A DNA stretch of 61,034 bases from CSSED10-109M sp964349455 (GTDB taxonomy: Bacteria > Bacillota_I > Bacilli_A > RF39 > UBA660): positions 1-61,034 of the forward strand of contig CAYGGG010000002.1 of the NCBI GenBank assembly GCA_964349455.1. Direction: 5' to 3'. Below, piece by piece: positions 16,799 through 26,987 of the stretch. The notes under the pieces were generated by a model, which searched no databases, was not told the origin of the DNA, and saw only the letters and a program-made list of their open reading frames with translations. The translations under genes and the position numbers were made by a program. Position 1 is the first letter of the stretch. Each line of letters opens with the position of its first letter.

Positions 16799-17800
16799 AT
16801 GCATTTGAGTGATTTTGATTATCATTTACCGAAAAGTTTAATTGCGCAAGATCCATTGATGAAAAGAGATAGTTCAAAATTACTAGTGCTTGATAAAGAA
16901 ACCGGTTTAGTTGAACATAAAGATTTTGTTGATATTGTTTCTTATTTGAAAAAAGATGATGTCTTAGTTTTAAATGATACGAAGGTAATTCCAGCGCGGT
17001 TGATTGGGAAGAAGGCAACTGGTGGTGTGATTGAAGTTTTGTTGATTCGTGATTTAGGTGATGATGTTTGGCAGTGTTTGGTTAAACCGTTTAAAAAAAT
17101 TAAAGTAGATACCGTTTTGTGGTTTGGTTCTTTAAAAGGTGAATGCATTTTTAAGGGTGAGGAAGGAATTGCTCATTTTCGTTTTTTTTATGAAGGTGAT
17201 TTTATCGAGTTGTTAGATCAGTTAGGTGAAATGCCCCTCCCCCCTTATATTGTTAAAAAGTTAGTTGATAAAAATCGTTATCAAACAGTTTATGCTAAAA
17301 ATATTGGTAGTGTTGCTGCACCAACAGCTGGACTTCATTTTACGGATCATTTGTTAAAAAAAATTGAAGATATGGGTGTTAAAATTGTTTATATTACGCT
17401 TCATGTTGGAATTGGTACGTTTCGTCCGGTAACGGTTTCTAATATCAAAGAACATAAAATGCATGATGAATTTTTCTTTGTTTCAGAAGAAGTTGTTTCT
17501 GTTTTGAATAATTGTCAGGGGCGGATTATTGGAGTTGGGACAACGGTTGTGCGGACTTTAGAAAGTATTTATGAAAATAAGTTTGTTTGTAAGAGTGGTT
17601 TTACTGATTTGTTTATTTATCCTGGTTATCAATTTAAAGCAATTGATATGATGATTACTAATTTTCATCTTCCGAAATCAACTTTATTGATGATGGTTAG
17701 TGCTTTTGCAAAAAGAGAATTTATTTTAGAAGCTTATAAGGAGGCAGTGTCACGAAAGTATCGATTTTTTTCGTTTGGTGATGCGATGTTAATTAAATGA
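16799..17800 (+). CDS. queA: tRNA preQ1(34) S-adenosylmethionine ribosyltransferase-isomerase QueA
   Basis: A 333-aa QueA, which transfers and isomerises the ribosyl group of SAM onto preQ1 at tRNA position 34 to make epoxyqueuosine. Family blocks present are FDYHLPKSLIAQDP, LNDTKVIPARLIG, GEMPLPPYI, SVAAPTAGLHFT, the segment ITLHVGIGTFRPV, and the C-terminal MITNFHLPKSTLLMMVSAF. Its ribosome binding site comes from the duplicated ruvB tail. It overlaps miaA by 4 bases (ATGA). Confidence 0.97.
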   Translation: MHLSDFDYHLPKSLIAQDPLMKRDSSKLLVLDKETGLVEHKDFVDIVSYLKKDDVLVLNDTKVIPARLIGKKATGGVIEVLLIRDLGDDVWQCLVKPFKKIKVDTVLWFGSLKGECIFKGEEGIAHFRFFYEGDFIELLDQLGEMPLPPYIVKKLVDKNRYQTVYAKNIGSVAAPTAGLHFTDHLLKKIEDMGVKIVYITLHVGIGTFRPVTVSNIKEHKMHDEFFFVSEEVVSVLNNCQGRIIGVGTTVVRTLESIYENKFVCKSGFTDLFIYPGYQFKAIDMMITNFHLPKSTLLMMVSAFAKREFILEAYKEAVSRKYRFFSFGDAMLIK

Positions 17801-18675
17801 AAGTATTAGTTATTTTAGGACCAACCGGAGTTGGTAAAACAAAGATGAGTATTGAACTTGCAAAAGCGTTAAATGGTGAGATTATTAATGCCGATAGTAC
17901 CCAAGTTTATAAGGGACTGGCGATTGCAACTGCTAAAGTAAGGGAAGATGAAATGGATGGGGTTTTGCATCATCTTTTTAGTTTTGTTGATTTGGAAAAA
18001 GATTATTCGGTGTTTGATTATCAAAGGGATTGTCGTTTGAAAATTGAAGAAATTTTAAAAAGAAAAAAAACGCCCATCCTAGTTGGTGGAACTGGTTTAT
18101 ATATTAAAGCGGCTTTGTATGATTATCAGTTAGGTGATGAAACAAAAGAGCAGTTTGATAGTTATACTAATTTAGAATTGTATAATGAGTTGAAAAAGCA
18201 TGATCCTGATTGTACAATCCATCTTAATAATCGAAAAAGAATGATTAGAGCTTTAAATTATTGTTTGCAGTATAGTCAACCGTTTTCGAAAAAAGAAAAA
18301 AATTCTAAATTATTGTATGATGCTGTTTTTATTGGTTTAACAATTGATCGTGATGTTTTATATCAAAGAATTAATCAAAGAGTTGATTTAATGATTAGGA
18401 AAGGTTTGATTGATGAGGCATTTGATTTATATGAAAGAGGAATTAGAACGAAAGCAGTTTTAACTCCAATTGGTTATCGACAATTGTTTTTGTTTTTTGA
18501 TAAGTTGATTAGTCAAGATGAAGTAATTGCTTTAATTAAAAAAGCAAGTCGTAATTATGCAAAAAGACAGTATACGTGGTTTAATCATCAGTTAGATGTT
18601 AAATGGTTTGATGTGAGTGATTTTTTGAAAACAAAAAAAGAGATTGTTGGTTGGATAAAGGGTGAAAATAAATAG
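17797..18675 (+). CDS. miaA: tRNA dimethylallyltransferase MiaA
   Basis: A 292-aa MiaA, which adds dimethylallyl to N6 of A37 in tRNAs reading UNN codons. The P-loop is GPTGVGKT (8-15), followed by INADSTQVYKGLAIATAK, VGGTGLYIKAAL and the C-terminal PIGYRQLF and NYAKRQYTWF blocks. It is translationally coupled to queA, so two anticodon-loop modification genes share a transcript. Confidence 0.97.
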   Translation: MKVLVILGPTGVGKTKMSIELAKALNGEIINADSTQVYKGLAIATAKVREDEMDGVLHHLFSFVDLEKDYSVFDYQRDCRLKIEEILKRKKTPILVGGTGLYIKAALYDYQLGDETKEQFDSYTNLELYNELKKHDPDCTIHLNNRKRMIRALNYCLQYSQPFSKKEKNSKLLYDAVFIGLTIDRDVLYQRINQRVDLMIRKGLIDEAFDLYERGIRTKAVLTPIGYRQLFLFFDKLISQDEVIALIKKASRNYAKRQYTWFNHQLDVKWFDVSDFLKTKKEIVGWIKGENK

Positions 18676-18682
18676 GTTAATG

Positions 18683-18691
18683 TGTTATAAT
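18683..18691 (+). promoter_or_regulatory. Extended -10 promoter of polC
   Basis: TGTTATAAT ends 16 bases before the polC ATG, with AGGTGAT in between. No -35 is apparent. Confidence 0.6.
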
Positions 18692-18707
18692 GAAAACAGG
18701 TGATATC

Positions 18708-21700
18708 ATGAATGAGCAGTTATTATTGTTATTAAAAAAAATTGAATTGAAAGAGGATTATTATCCTCTTTTCGAAAGTGGTTTGATTACTAAAGTAGAA
18801 CATTTTAAGAAAAATGATCGTTATCTTTTTCATATTGAAATTGATGATTACCTGCCCACTGAAATATATGATTTAATGTTTTCAAATATTAAATCATGCT
18901 TTCCTTCGTCAGATGATGTTGATATCAAATTTGCTGTTCGAAAACATGATTATCAAAAAATGAAATTATATTTTATTTATGTTTTGCAAAAAGTATTGGG
19001 AATGACACCGTTAATTGAAATTTATCGTGAATGTGATATGCGAACTGAGGAAAATAAATTATGTTTAGTGGTTGCTAATAAAGCGGAAAAATCAAAAATA
19101 ACTAATTCTTTAAAAGAGATTGTTGATTTTTTTGAAAAGCTTGGTTTTAAAGATATTAAAATTGAAGTTTTAATTGATTTTGCAAAAGGAGCGGCTATTT
19201 TAGTTGATGATGAAAAACCCATTATTATTAAAAAAGAAAAAAAAGAGAAAAAAGCAATTATCGGAAATGAAATAAAAGAAACTTCTCAATTAATTGAAAG
19301 TATTACCAAAGAAGTGCCTTTGGTGGTAATTGAAGGAATGTTGTTTGGCGTTGATTTTTTTGAAACAAGAAAAAATAATTTTAAAATTATCACTTTAAAA
19401 TTAACTGATTTTTCAAATAGTATGTATGCGAAAATATTTGTCAATAAAGATGAATTATATAATGAACTAAAAAAAGACTTAAAAGTTTCTGGTTGGTATA
19501 AAATTAAAGGTTCGGTCAAATATGATAATTATGCCAAAGAATTAATTTTAAATGTTCGTGATATTAATATAGTTGAAAAAGAAGAAGAAATTGTTGATTT
19601 ATCAGCTGAAAAAAGAGTTGAATTACATACGCATTCGTTTATGAGTCAAATGGATGGTTTATCAGCGGTAAAAGACATCATTGCTTTTGCAAAGAAATTA
19701 GGCCATAAAGCGGTGGCGATTACTGATCATAATAGTGTGCAATCATTTCCGGAAGCTTATAATGAAATAAGATATGGGAAAGATGATTTCAAAGTTATTT
19801 TTGGTTGTGAAATGGTAATGATTGATGACCAAATAAAGATTATTAGTCAAAAAGATGATCGTGCAATAGATGAGGTTACTTTTGTTGTTTTTGATTTTGA
19901 AACAACTGGTTTTAATGCGGGTGCTAATGATCAGATTATTGAAATTGGTGCTGTTAAAATAAAAAATGGCGAAATAATTGATCAATTTTCAGAGTTAATT
20001 AATCCTGGGAAACCGTTACCGGCAATTATTACTGATATTACTAAAATTACTGATGCGATGTTAGTTGGCATGCCTAGTGAAGAAGAAGTAATTAGAAAGT
20101 TTATTGCTTGGTTTGGTGACTGCCCATTAGTTGCTCATAATGCTAAGTTTGATCTTTCTTTTTTGGAAAGGGCTTATAAAGTTTATAATTTAGGGGAGTT
20201 TAAAAATACGCTAATTGATACTTTAGAGTTATCAAGAGCATTTGATTCTTCTAATACAAAACATAGTTTATCGGCTTTGGTAAAGAGATATAATATTCCT
20301 TTTGCCGAAGATGAACATCATCGTGCTGAGTATGATGCAAAAGCAACGGCTTTGGTATTTGCTGCTATTTTAAAAAAATTAATTAGTCAAAATTATCAAA
20401 CGATAAGTAGTTTAGATAATTTAGTTTCAGAAGAAGATGTTTATAAGTTTGGTCGTAGTTATCATATTAATATTTTGTGTAAGAATCGTGATGGTCTTAA
20501 AAATTTGTTTAAGTTAGTGTCTTACGCTAATACTGATTATTTATATAAAAGTCCGCGAATTCTTCGTAGTAAGGTTGTTGAATTAAGAGAAAATTTATTA
20601 ATTGGTAGTGGTTGTTATTTGTCAGAGGTGTTTGTTGAAGCAAGAAGTCAAACAACTGAAGATTTGCGTAATATTATTAGTTTTTATGATTTTGTTGAAA
20701 TCCAGCCGATTGATATGTATGATCATTTGTTACAGATGGGTGAGTTTGCTGATACAAAGGAATTAGTTGATACGGTTAAAAAAATTGTTAATGTTGCTGA
20801 TGAAGCGGGCGTAATGGTGGTGGCGACTGGTGATGTTCATCATTTAAAAAAAGAGGATCGTTTATACCGGGAAATTGTCGTTAATCAAAAAGTTCCTGGT
20901 GGTGGGTTGCATCCTTTAGCGAGAAGTAATATTAAAAAAATTCCTTCAGCATATTTTAGGACTACTGAAGAAATGTTAAATGCTTTTTCTTTTTTAGGGG
21001 AGGACAAAGCGTATCAGATTGTTGTTGAAAATACTAATTTAATTACTGATCAAATTGAAAAAATAAAAGTGATTTTGGATACTGATGGAATTCCATTTAC
21101 GCCAACGATTGAAAATTCTGATCAACAAGTTCGGGATATTGTTTATCGTGAGGCGTATAAGATTTATGGTGATCCGTTACCAGAGATTGTTTTAAAACGA
21201 ATTGAAGATGAGTTAAAAGGAATTATTGGTGGCAAGTTTGATGTTATTTATTTGATTTGTCACAAGTTGGTTACGAAATCAAATGAGGATGGTTATTTGG
21301 TTGGTAGTCGTGGTTCAGTTGGTTCATCATTGGTGGCAACGTTAATGGGATTGACTGAAGTAAATCCGTTAGAACCGCATTATTTGTGTCCAAAGTGTCA
21401 TAAGACAATTTTTGTTGATGGATATGATAGTGGTTATGATTTACCATTGAAAAAATGTGAGAAGTGCCAAGTTGAAATGTTGCGCGAGGGGCAGAATATG
21501 CCGTTTGCTACTTTTTTAGGGTTTAATGCTGATAAGGTACCTGATATTGATTTGAATTTTTCGGGTGAATATCAAGCAAGAGCACATGAGTATACAAGAA
21601 CTTTGTTCGGGCCTGATAATGTTTTTCGGGCGGGAACAATTGGAACGGTTGCTGATAAAACGGCTTATGGTTTTGTGCGGGGATTTTTGGAGGACAAGAA

Positions 21701-22979
21701 CTTAACGATGCGAAGTGCGGAAATCGAGCGACTGGCAATTGGTTGTACCGGCGTAAAAAGAACAACTGGTCAACATCCGGGGGGAATTATTGTTATTCCG
21801 CATGATAAGGAAATTTTTGATTTTACGCCGTATCAATTTCCAGCTGATGATGTTAAAGCTAGTTGGCGAACAACGCATTTTGATTATCATGCAATTGATG
21901 AGAGTTTAGTTAAATTAGATATTTTGGGTCATGATGATCCAACGATGTTAAAGATGTTGGGTGATTTGTCAAAGTTGGATGTGACAAAGTTAAATATTAC
22001 TGATGATAAGATTATGAAAATGTTTTCTTCACCAAAGGTGTTGGGTGTGACTAGTGATGATATTTTTTGTGAAACGGGAACATTAGGTGTCCCTGAGTTT
22101 GGTACTAAATTTGTCATTGCTATGTTGATGGATACGAAACCAAAAACATTTGGTGAACTAGTTAAAATATCAGGTCTTTCACACGGAACTGATGTTTGGC
22201 TTGGGAATGCGCAAGAATTAATTAAAAATAATGTCTGCCCGTTTAAGGATGTAATTGGTTGTCGTGATGATATTATGGTTTATTTAATTGATAATGATCT
22301 TGATGCGAAAGATGCTTTTCAGATTATGGAGTTTGTTCGTAAAGGAAAACCGAGTAAGGAACTTGATAAGTGGCGTGTCTTTGAGAAAAAAATGGAAGAA
22401 AAGAAAATTCCAAGATGGTACATTGATTCTTGTTATAAAATTAAATATATGTTTCCAAAAGCCCATGCGGTTGCTTATGTAATTAGTGCTTTGCGAATTG
22501 CTTGGTTTAAGGTTCATAAACCGATTTATTATTATGCGGCTTATTTTTCAGTTCGTTGTCATGATTTTGATGTTGATGCTTTGTTAAATGGATATAAGCA
22601 TACCAGGAATTTGGTTAATGATTTGTTTAATCGGGGCAGTGATTTGACAAATAAAGAAGTGGCTACTTTAGAGGTAATGCATGTTGCATTAGAAGCAATG
22701 GCTCGTGGAATTAAGTTTGCACCAATTGATGTGGAAAAAAGTGACGCAATGAATTTTATTGTTTTGGATGACAATACATTACTTCCGCCGTTTCGAATTT
22801 TAGATGGGCTTGGTGAACAGGTTGCTAATAAAATCGTTAGCGAACGAATCAAGAAACCTTTTTTAAGTATTGAGGATTTGCAAAAAAGAGGAAAAGTCAA
22901 TGCAACGACAATCGAAAAAATGCGTTTTATGGGGATGCTTGATCATTTAGATGAGTCAAGTCAGATGACACTATTTTGA
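18708..22979 (+). CDS. polC: DNA polymerase III alpha subunit, Gram-positive type PolC
   Basis: A 1,423-aa PolC, the main replicative polymerase of low-GC Gram-positives, with built-in 3'-5' proofreading. In order: N-terminal domain, OB fold (about 210-295), PHP domain with ELHTHSF (H307, H309), DnaQ-type exonuclease inserted in PHP (DFETTGF from 396), a zinc-binding CPKC/CEKC pair near 894-925, palm motifs (GSRGSVGSS and PDIDLNFSGEYQ), fingers, and C-terminal HhH. The start is ATG 18708 behind AGGTGAT; ATG 18690 falls within the promoter. The gene ends in TGA, which overlaps the hemW TTG start, evidence for the standard code. Confidence 0.97.
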   Translation: MNEQLLLLLKKIELKEDYYPLFESGLITKVEHFKKNDRYLFHIEIDDYLPTEIYDLMFSNIKSCFPSSDDVDIKFAVRKHDYQKMKLYFIYVLQKVLGMTPLIEIYRECDMRTEENKLCLVVANKAEKSKITNSLKEIVDFFEKLGFKDIKIEVLIDFAKGAAILVDDEKPIIIKKEKKEKKAIIGNEIKETSQLIESITKEVPLVVIEGMLFGVDFFETRKNNFKIITLKLTDFSNSMYAKIFVNKDELYNELKKDLKVSGWYKIKGSVKYDNYAKELILNVRDINIVEKEEEIVDLSAEKRVELHTHSFMSQMDGLSAVKDIIAFAKKLGHKAVAITDHNSVQSFPEAYNEIRYGKDDFKVIFGCEMVMIDDQIKIISQKDDRAIDEVTFVVFDFETTGFNAGANDQIIEIGAVKIKNGEIIDQFSELINPGKPLPAIITDITKITDAMLVGMPSEEEVIRKFIAWFGDCPLVAHNAKFDLSFLERAYKVYNLGEFKNTLIDTLELSRAFDSSNTKHSLSALVKRYNIPFAEDEHHRAEYDAKATALVFAAILKKLISQNYQTISSLDNLVSEEDVYKFGRSYHINILCKNRDGLKNLFKLVSYANTDYLYKSPRILRSKVVELRENLLIGSGCYLSEVFVEARSQTTEDLRNIISFYDFVEIQPIDMYDHLLQMGEFADTKELVDTVKKIVNVADEAGVMVVATGDVHHLKKEDRLYREIVVNQKVPGGGLHPLARSNIKKIPSAYFRTTEEMLNAFSFLGEDKAYQIVVENTNLITDQIEKIKVILDTDGIPFTPTIENSDQQVRDIVYREAYKIYGDPLPEIVLKRIEDELKGIIGGKFDVIYLICHKLVTKSNEDGYLVGSRGSVGSSLVATLMGLTEVNPLEPHYLCPKCHKTIFVDGYDSGYDLPLKKCEKCQVEMLREGQNMPFATFLGFNADKVPDIDLNFSGEYQARAHEYTRTLFGPDNVFRAGTIGTVADKTAYGFVRGFLEDKNLTMRSAEIERLAIGCTGVKRTTGQHPGGIIVIPHDKEIFDFTPYQFPADDVKASWRTTHFDYHAIDESLVKLDILGHDDPTMLKMLGDLSKLDVTKLNITDDKIMKMFSSPKVLGVTSDDIFCETGTLGVPEFGTKFVIAMLMDTKPKTFGELVKISGLSHGTDVWLGNAQELIKNNVCPFKDVIGCRDDIMVYLIDNDLDAKDAFQIMEFVRKGKPSKELDKWRVFEKKMEEKKIPRWYIDSCYKIKYMFPKAHAVAYVISALRIAWFKVHKPIYYYAAYFSVRCHDFDVDALLNGYKHTRNLVNDLFNRGSDLTNKEVATLEVMHVALEAMARGIKFAPIDVEKSDAMNFIVLDDNTLLPPFRILDGLGEQVANKIVSERIKKPFLSIEDLQKRGKVNATTIEKMRFMGMLDHLDESSQMTLF

Positions 22980-24067
22980 CAACTAGTGTTTATCTTCATG
23001 TTCCTTTTTGTAAATCAATCTGCCCATATTGTGATTTTTGTAAAATAGTTTACAATAAAAAATTGGTAAAAGAGTATTTTGTTTATTTAAGGAAAGAAGT
23101 TTCAACTTTTTATAAGGGGGAACGGTTAAAAACGATTTATATTGGTGGTGGAACACCAAGTGCTTTATCGTTAAGTGAATTAAAGGAATTGTTTTTGATT
23201 ATTGATTTGTTTAAAAAAGAAAAAAATTGTGAAGTTACGATTGAAGTAAATCCAGATACGATTAGTTTACAAAAGTTGCAGTTTTTACGAGATAAAGTTA
23301 ATCGAATTAGCGTTGGTGTTCAAACTTTTAATGATCAGCATTTGTTTTTTTTAAATAGAAATTATAATAAAAAGGTAATTTTATCTAAAATTAAGTTAAT
23401 GAAAGAGATTGGTTTTAAAAATATTAGTATTGATTTAATTTATGGTTTTAAAAATCAGACGTTAGATGATTTGAAAAAAGATTTATTAATGGTGAAAAAA
23501 TTAGATGTGTCGCATCTTTCAATTTATAATTTAATTGTTAAGGAGAATACTGTTTTTTCTGATTATGAGGGTGATCCGGATTTGGATTATCAAATGTATT
23601 GTCTATTGGAAAAAGAGTTAACTGATTTTATTCATTATGAAATAAGTAGTTTTGGGGAAAAAGGATTTTTTAGTAGACATAATTTGGTTTATTGGCATAA
23701 TCAACCTTATTATGGATTTGGTTTGGGTGCGAGTGGTTTTGTTGATTTGATTAGGTATCAAAATAGTGATAATTTTAATTTGTATAAAAAAGGAGTTAGG
23801 GTTTTAGAAAAGGTGTCTTTTTCGGATATGATTGTTAATCAATTTATTATGAATTTACGCTTGTTAAAGGGAATTAGTGAAAAAGCGTTTATTAATAGAT
23901 ATGGGATTAGTTTTTTAAGTTTTAAAAATGTTGAGCGTTTAATTATGGAAAAAAAGTTAATCTTTAAGAATGGTTATTTGCGGATTTCGAAAAAAAAGAT
24001 GTTTGTTAGTAATGAGGTTTTGTTAAGATTAGTGGAAGATTATGAGGTGGGAAATGGAAAAGATTAG
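22976..24067 (+). CDS. hemW: Radical SAM heme chaperone HemW-like protein
   Basis: A 363-aa radical SAM protein of the HemW/HemN-like family. The cluster-binding segment is C12-K-S-I-C16-P-Y-C19-D-F-C22, the HemW-type CxxxCxxCxC; GGGTPSAL, TIEVNPD and RISVGVQTF follow, with the C-terminal HemN domain. HemW proteins bind heme and probably insert it into target proteins rather than oxidising coproporphyrinogen. The inferred TTG start overlaps the polC stop by four bases (TTGA), so translation is probably coupled. Confidence 0.85.
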   Translation: MTTSVYLHVPFCKSICPYCDFCKIVYNKKLVKEYFVYLRKEVSTFYKGERLKTIYIGGGTPSALSLSELKELFLIIDLFKKEKNCEVTIEVNPDTISLQKLQFLRDKVNRISVGVQTFNDQHLFFLNRNYNKKVILSKIKLMKEIGFKNISIDLIYGFKNQTLDDLKKDLLMVKKLDVSHLSIYNLIVKENTVFSDYEGDPDLDYQMYCLLEKELTDFIHYEISSFGEKGFFSRHNLVYWHNQPYYGFGLGASGFVDLIRYQNSDNFNLYKKGVRVLEKVSFSDMIVNQFIMNLRLLKGISEKAFINRYGISFLSFKNVERLIMEKKLIFKNGYLRISKKKMFVSNEVLLRLVEDYEVGNGKD

Positions 24068-24602
24068 TGTGTTTGAAGAAGAATTAAATTATATTAGTGA
24101 TTTAAGGATAAAGAATAGCTTGATTAATTATATTGAAACATTACCTGATTATTTCTTTTTAATTGCTGCTAGTTCTAGTGGTAAGTATCATCCTAGTTAT
24201 GCTTTGGGCGAGGGTGGTTTAGTAAGGCACACGAAAGTGGCTTTGAAAATTGCTAATGCTTTATTTAGAAATGATTCTATTCAGTCATTTAGCAGTTTGG
24301 AAAAGGATTTGATTTTTTATGCATTATTAATTCATGATAGTTATAAGTTGGGTTTAAATCAGGTTGAGCATACAAGATTTGATCATCCGTTAGTGGCGGC
24401 TGATCAGTTTGTTGTAAATAGTGTTGGTTTGATGGAGAATGAAAAGAAATTAATTAAAGGGATGGTTGAAAGTCATATGGGACAGTGGAATGAAAATGTG
24501 TATGAGAAAATTCAATTGCCAAAGCCTGCTAATGAATTGGAACGGTTTGTGCATTTGTGTGATTATTTGGCTAGTCAAAAGTTTTTGGAAATAAAGTTTT
24601 AA
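24054..24602 (+). CDS. HD-domain phosphohydrolase
   Basis: A 182-aa metal-dependent HD-superfamily hydrolase. Likely metal ligands are His59 (GLVRHTK), His94-Asp95 (LIHDSYKLG) and downstream His residues in EHTRFDHPL and VESHMGQW. This resembles the YhaM-like group but lacks the OB RNA-binding domain, so it may be a nucleotide hydrolase. The start is ATG 24054, preceded by GAGGTGG; the ATG at 24042 is upstream of that site. It overlaps hemW by 14 bases and its stop codon is in a terminator hairpin. Confidence 0.75.
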   Translation: MEKISVFEEELNYISDLRIKNSLINYIETLPDYFFLIAASSSGKYHPSYALGEGGLVRHTKVALKIANALFRNDSIQSFSSLEKDLIFYALLIHDSYKLGLNQVEHTRFDHPLVAADQFVVNSVGLMENEKKLIKGMVESHMGQWNENVYEKIQLPKPANELERFVHLCDYLASQKFLEIKF

Positions 24603-24615
24603 CTTTATTTTTTTT
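24591..24615 (+). terminator. Terminator of the polC-hemW-HD unit
   Basis: ATAAAG (24591-24596) pairs with CTTTAT (24603-24608), followed by eight or more T residues. It separates the housekeeping unit from the secretion locus. Confidence 0.65.
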
Positions 24616-24650
24616 ATATTTTATTGTATACTTATTATAGGAGTGGTAAG

Positions 24651-26255
24651 ATGATTTTTCGTAAACCATATGCAATCTTTATTAAATATTTTAAATTAAT
24701 CCATTTGGCCTTAGCAACGGCAACGATTTATTTAATTTATCGAATGGTTTTAATTTTGAATTTTTTAAATGAATCAATTACAACTCCGCGATTTAATTTA
24801 AGTGGATCAGTTAATATTGATCTTTTTGATTTTTGGATTTATTTAACGCCCGTTTTGATAATTTTAGTTTCGATTATGGTTTTAAGTGTTTTGGTTTATA
24901 AACAAAAACCCTATCGTTTTTATGCGATTGCTTTAATTGCATTTATTGTTATTTTTTTGTTTGGTTTTTATTTAGCTGATTATTTACAAGTGATGGAAGT
25001 TCGAATTATGCCGGGCCAGAGTTTGAGTTTAGTCCGTGATTTGGTTTTGTTATGTATTGTTATTGAAGCTATTGCGGCGATTAAGTTTTTAATAACGGGA
25101 ATTGGTTTTGATATTAGAAGTTTTGATTTTGGAAAAGATTTAGCGGAACTTGAAATTGATGATATTGATCGTGAAGAATTTGAAGTTGAGGTTAAGGTTG
25201 ATATTAATAAAGCAAAACGAGATGTTTTTCGTAATGTTCGTAGTTTTAAATATGCTTATTATGAAAACAAATTTCGTTATAATGTTGCTATTTTTATGGC
25301 TATTGTAATGCTTTCGTTTGTTCTTTTTAATACTTATCGTAATCGAGTGATTGCTTTAAGCGAGGGCGATTGGTTTGTTGGTCGACAATTAGAGCTAACT
25401 GTTAGGGAAAGTTATTTGACAACAAAAAATTATGCTAATGTTAAAATGATTGACGATACGGTATTGTTAATTTTAAAAATGGATCTTGTTTCAAAAAGTA
25501 ATCTCCCTAAACCTTTGGAAAATGCTTATTTTAGAATTGAAGTGGGAAATTATTCGTTTTATCATTCTAAAAAATATCGCGACAGTTTGTTTGATTTAGG
25601 AATTGTTTATGATGATCAAAAAATTGGTAATGAGAGTCAGTCTTATTTGTTTGTGTTTGAAATTCCAGAGGCTTTTGTTGATCGGTTATTAGTTTTTAAG
25701 TATGTTGATGATTTTCGTTTTGTTAGTAAAAAAAGAGGCCCAGGTATTCAAAATTTTTTCATAGATCCGGTTAGTTTAGATAATAATGATGATATTTATG
25801 TAACAAAACTTGGTGATAACGTTTATTTTCGCGAACCGATTCTGGTTAGTTCCTTAAGTGTTGAAGAATATGAGTTAAAAGAAGAAATAAAATTAGATTA
25901 TCGTTTCTGTATTAGTAGTAATAATTGTTTTATTTCTCATGAATATTTAAGACCGGGTTATTATGGAAATGAGGAAATGGCTATTTTAAGATTAAAGGGT
26001 GATTTTAATTTAGATGAACGAGTTAAGCATCTTAATCTTTCTTATGTTGAATTTCTTCGTTCTTTTGGTAAGTTAGAATATGTTGTAAATGGTCAGAAAA
26101 AGTGGGTTGGGTTTAGTCAAGAAGCAAAGGCGGTTCGTGTTAATACTGGAAAAAATGTTTATTTGGAAGTGCCGAAAGATTTGTTAAAAGCCGAAAAAAT
26201 TGAGTTAGTAGTTAATCTTCGCAATTATACTTATAAACATCTTTTAAAATATTAG
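24651..26255 (+). CDS. Membrane protein with large extracytoplasmic domain, secretion locus
   Basis: A 534-aa protein. Four membrane segments occupy the first ~165 residues and a fifth (YNVAIFMAIVMLSFVLFNTY) is at about 214-235. An intervening acidic cytoplasmic loop and a C-terminal region of about 300 residues follow, the latter presumably outside and beta-rich. Two Cys in FCISSNNCF may form a disulfide. I do not recognise the family. The start is ATG 24651 after AGGAG. As the first gene of the Tad/T4SS-like locus it may be a membrane platform or scaffold subunit, but that is positional inference. Confidence 0.7.
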   Translation: MIFRKPYAIFIKYFKLIHLALATATIYLIYRMVLILNFLNESITTPRFNLSGSVNIDLFDFWIYLTPVLIILVSIMVLSVLVYKQKPYRFYAIALIAFIVIFLFGFYLADYLQVMEVRIMPGQSLSLVRDLVLLCIVIEAIAAIKFLITGIGFDIRSFDFGKDLAELEIDDIDREEFEVEVKVDINKAKRDVFRNVRSFKYAYYENKFRYNVAIFMAIVMLSFVLFNTYRNRVIALSEGDWFVGRQLELTVRESYLTTKNYANVKMIDDTVLLILKMDLVSKSNLPKPLENAYFRIEVGNYSFYHSKKYRDSLFDLGIVYDDQKIGNESQSYLFVFEIPEAFVDRLLVFKYVDDFRFVSKKRGPGIQNFFIDPVSLDNNDDIYVTKLGDNVYFREPILVSSLSVEEYELKEEIKLDYRFCISSNNCFISHEYLRPGYYGNEEMAILRLKGDFNLDERVKHLNLSYVEFLRSFGKLEYVVNGQKKWVGFSQEAKAVRVNTGKNVYLEVPKDLLKAEKIELVVNLRNYTYKHLLKY

Positions 26256-26264
26256 TAAATAAGG

Positions 26265-26270
26265 TATAAT
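26265..26270 (+). promoter_or_regulatory. Possible promoter before the secreted-protein genes
   Basis: TATAAT lies 33 bases upstream of ATG 26304 with no strong -35. It may start a transcript covering 26304-38047. Confidence 0.4.
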
Positions 26271-26303
26271 GAAAAGAGTAGGCAAGGGTGCAGGTGGGTG
26301 AGC

Positions 26304-26978
26304 ATGAAAAAGATTGATGGGTTATTACTGATAATTGCTTTTTTAGTGTTAATGCCGATGCAAATTAATGCTTTTTGTGATACAATGATTGTGAATAGTG
26401 AAAAGGCTACTTTGAAAAAGATTGCTTCAAATGTTACTTTTAGTACTTTTTATGAAGAAACTGATGATCAACTGGTGTTTAGTATTAGAATAAATAATCT
26501 CGATAAAAGTTTAAAAGTAGTTGATAATAAAACAAAAGAAGAAATTTTTTATGGACTTAATACTAAAGATATGCGTGAGTATATCGTTGGCAATTATCAG
26601 CCCGGTCAATCAGTTCAATTTAATTTTTTTGTACTAGGTAGTGATTGTATTAGTGAAGAAGAAATTTTAATGGTTAGGTATGTTAATCTACCTTATTACA
26701 ACAAATACTATAAAGATCCGCTGTGTGTTGGTTTAAGTAATAATTTAATTTGTCGTAAATGGGCGAATGTTAAATTAGATTATGATGATTTTAAAAATGA
26801 GATTGTGAAACTAAAAGAAGAGGTTAATGAAGAGAATGATAAAGAAGAAGATGATGAAATAGGGTTTATTTCGTTGTTTGAATTAATTAAGGAATATTAT
26901 ATATATTTACTTGGTTTAGGGATATTAGTTGTCGGATATCGAATGTATATGCGAAGAAAAGATGATTTTAAATTATAG
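26304..26978 (+). CDS. Secreted protein with C-terminal membrane anchor
   Basis: A 224-aa protein with a signal peptide (KKIDGLLLIIAFLVLMPMQINA), an extracytoplasmic domain containing four or five Cys, a Glu/Asp-rich spacer, and a C-terminal membrane segment (YIYLLGLGILVVGYRMYM) ending in a basic tail. The start is ATG 26304, five bases after AGGTGGG; the GTG at 26298 falls in the site. The topology (exported domain, anchor, basic tail) is that of a surface-anchored subunit. It sits 9 bases before the giant secreted protein gene, suggesting that it could anchor or chaperone it. Confidence 0.65.
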   Translation: MKKIDGLLLIIAFLVLMPMQINAFCDTMIVNSEKATLKKIASNVTFSTFYEETDDQLVFSIRINNLDKSLKVVDNKTKEEIFYGLNTKDMREYIVGNYQPGQSVQFNFFVLGSDCISEEEILMVRYVNLPYYNKYYKDPLCVGLSNNLICRKWANVKLDYDDFKNEIVKLKEEVNEENDKEEDDEIGFISLFELIKEYYIYLLGLGILVVGYRMYMRRKDDFKL

Positions 26979-26987
26979 GAGGTTTTG

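Noticed and set aside
22559..22900. 113-codon minus-strand frame inside polC
   Set aside because: Antisense shadow of a conserved coding region with no start signals.
18708..22979. Mycoplasma-type code with TGA as Trp
   Set aside because: polC, ruvB and other genes stop at TGA at their expected C-termini, and Trp is TGG throughout.
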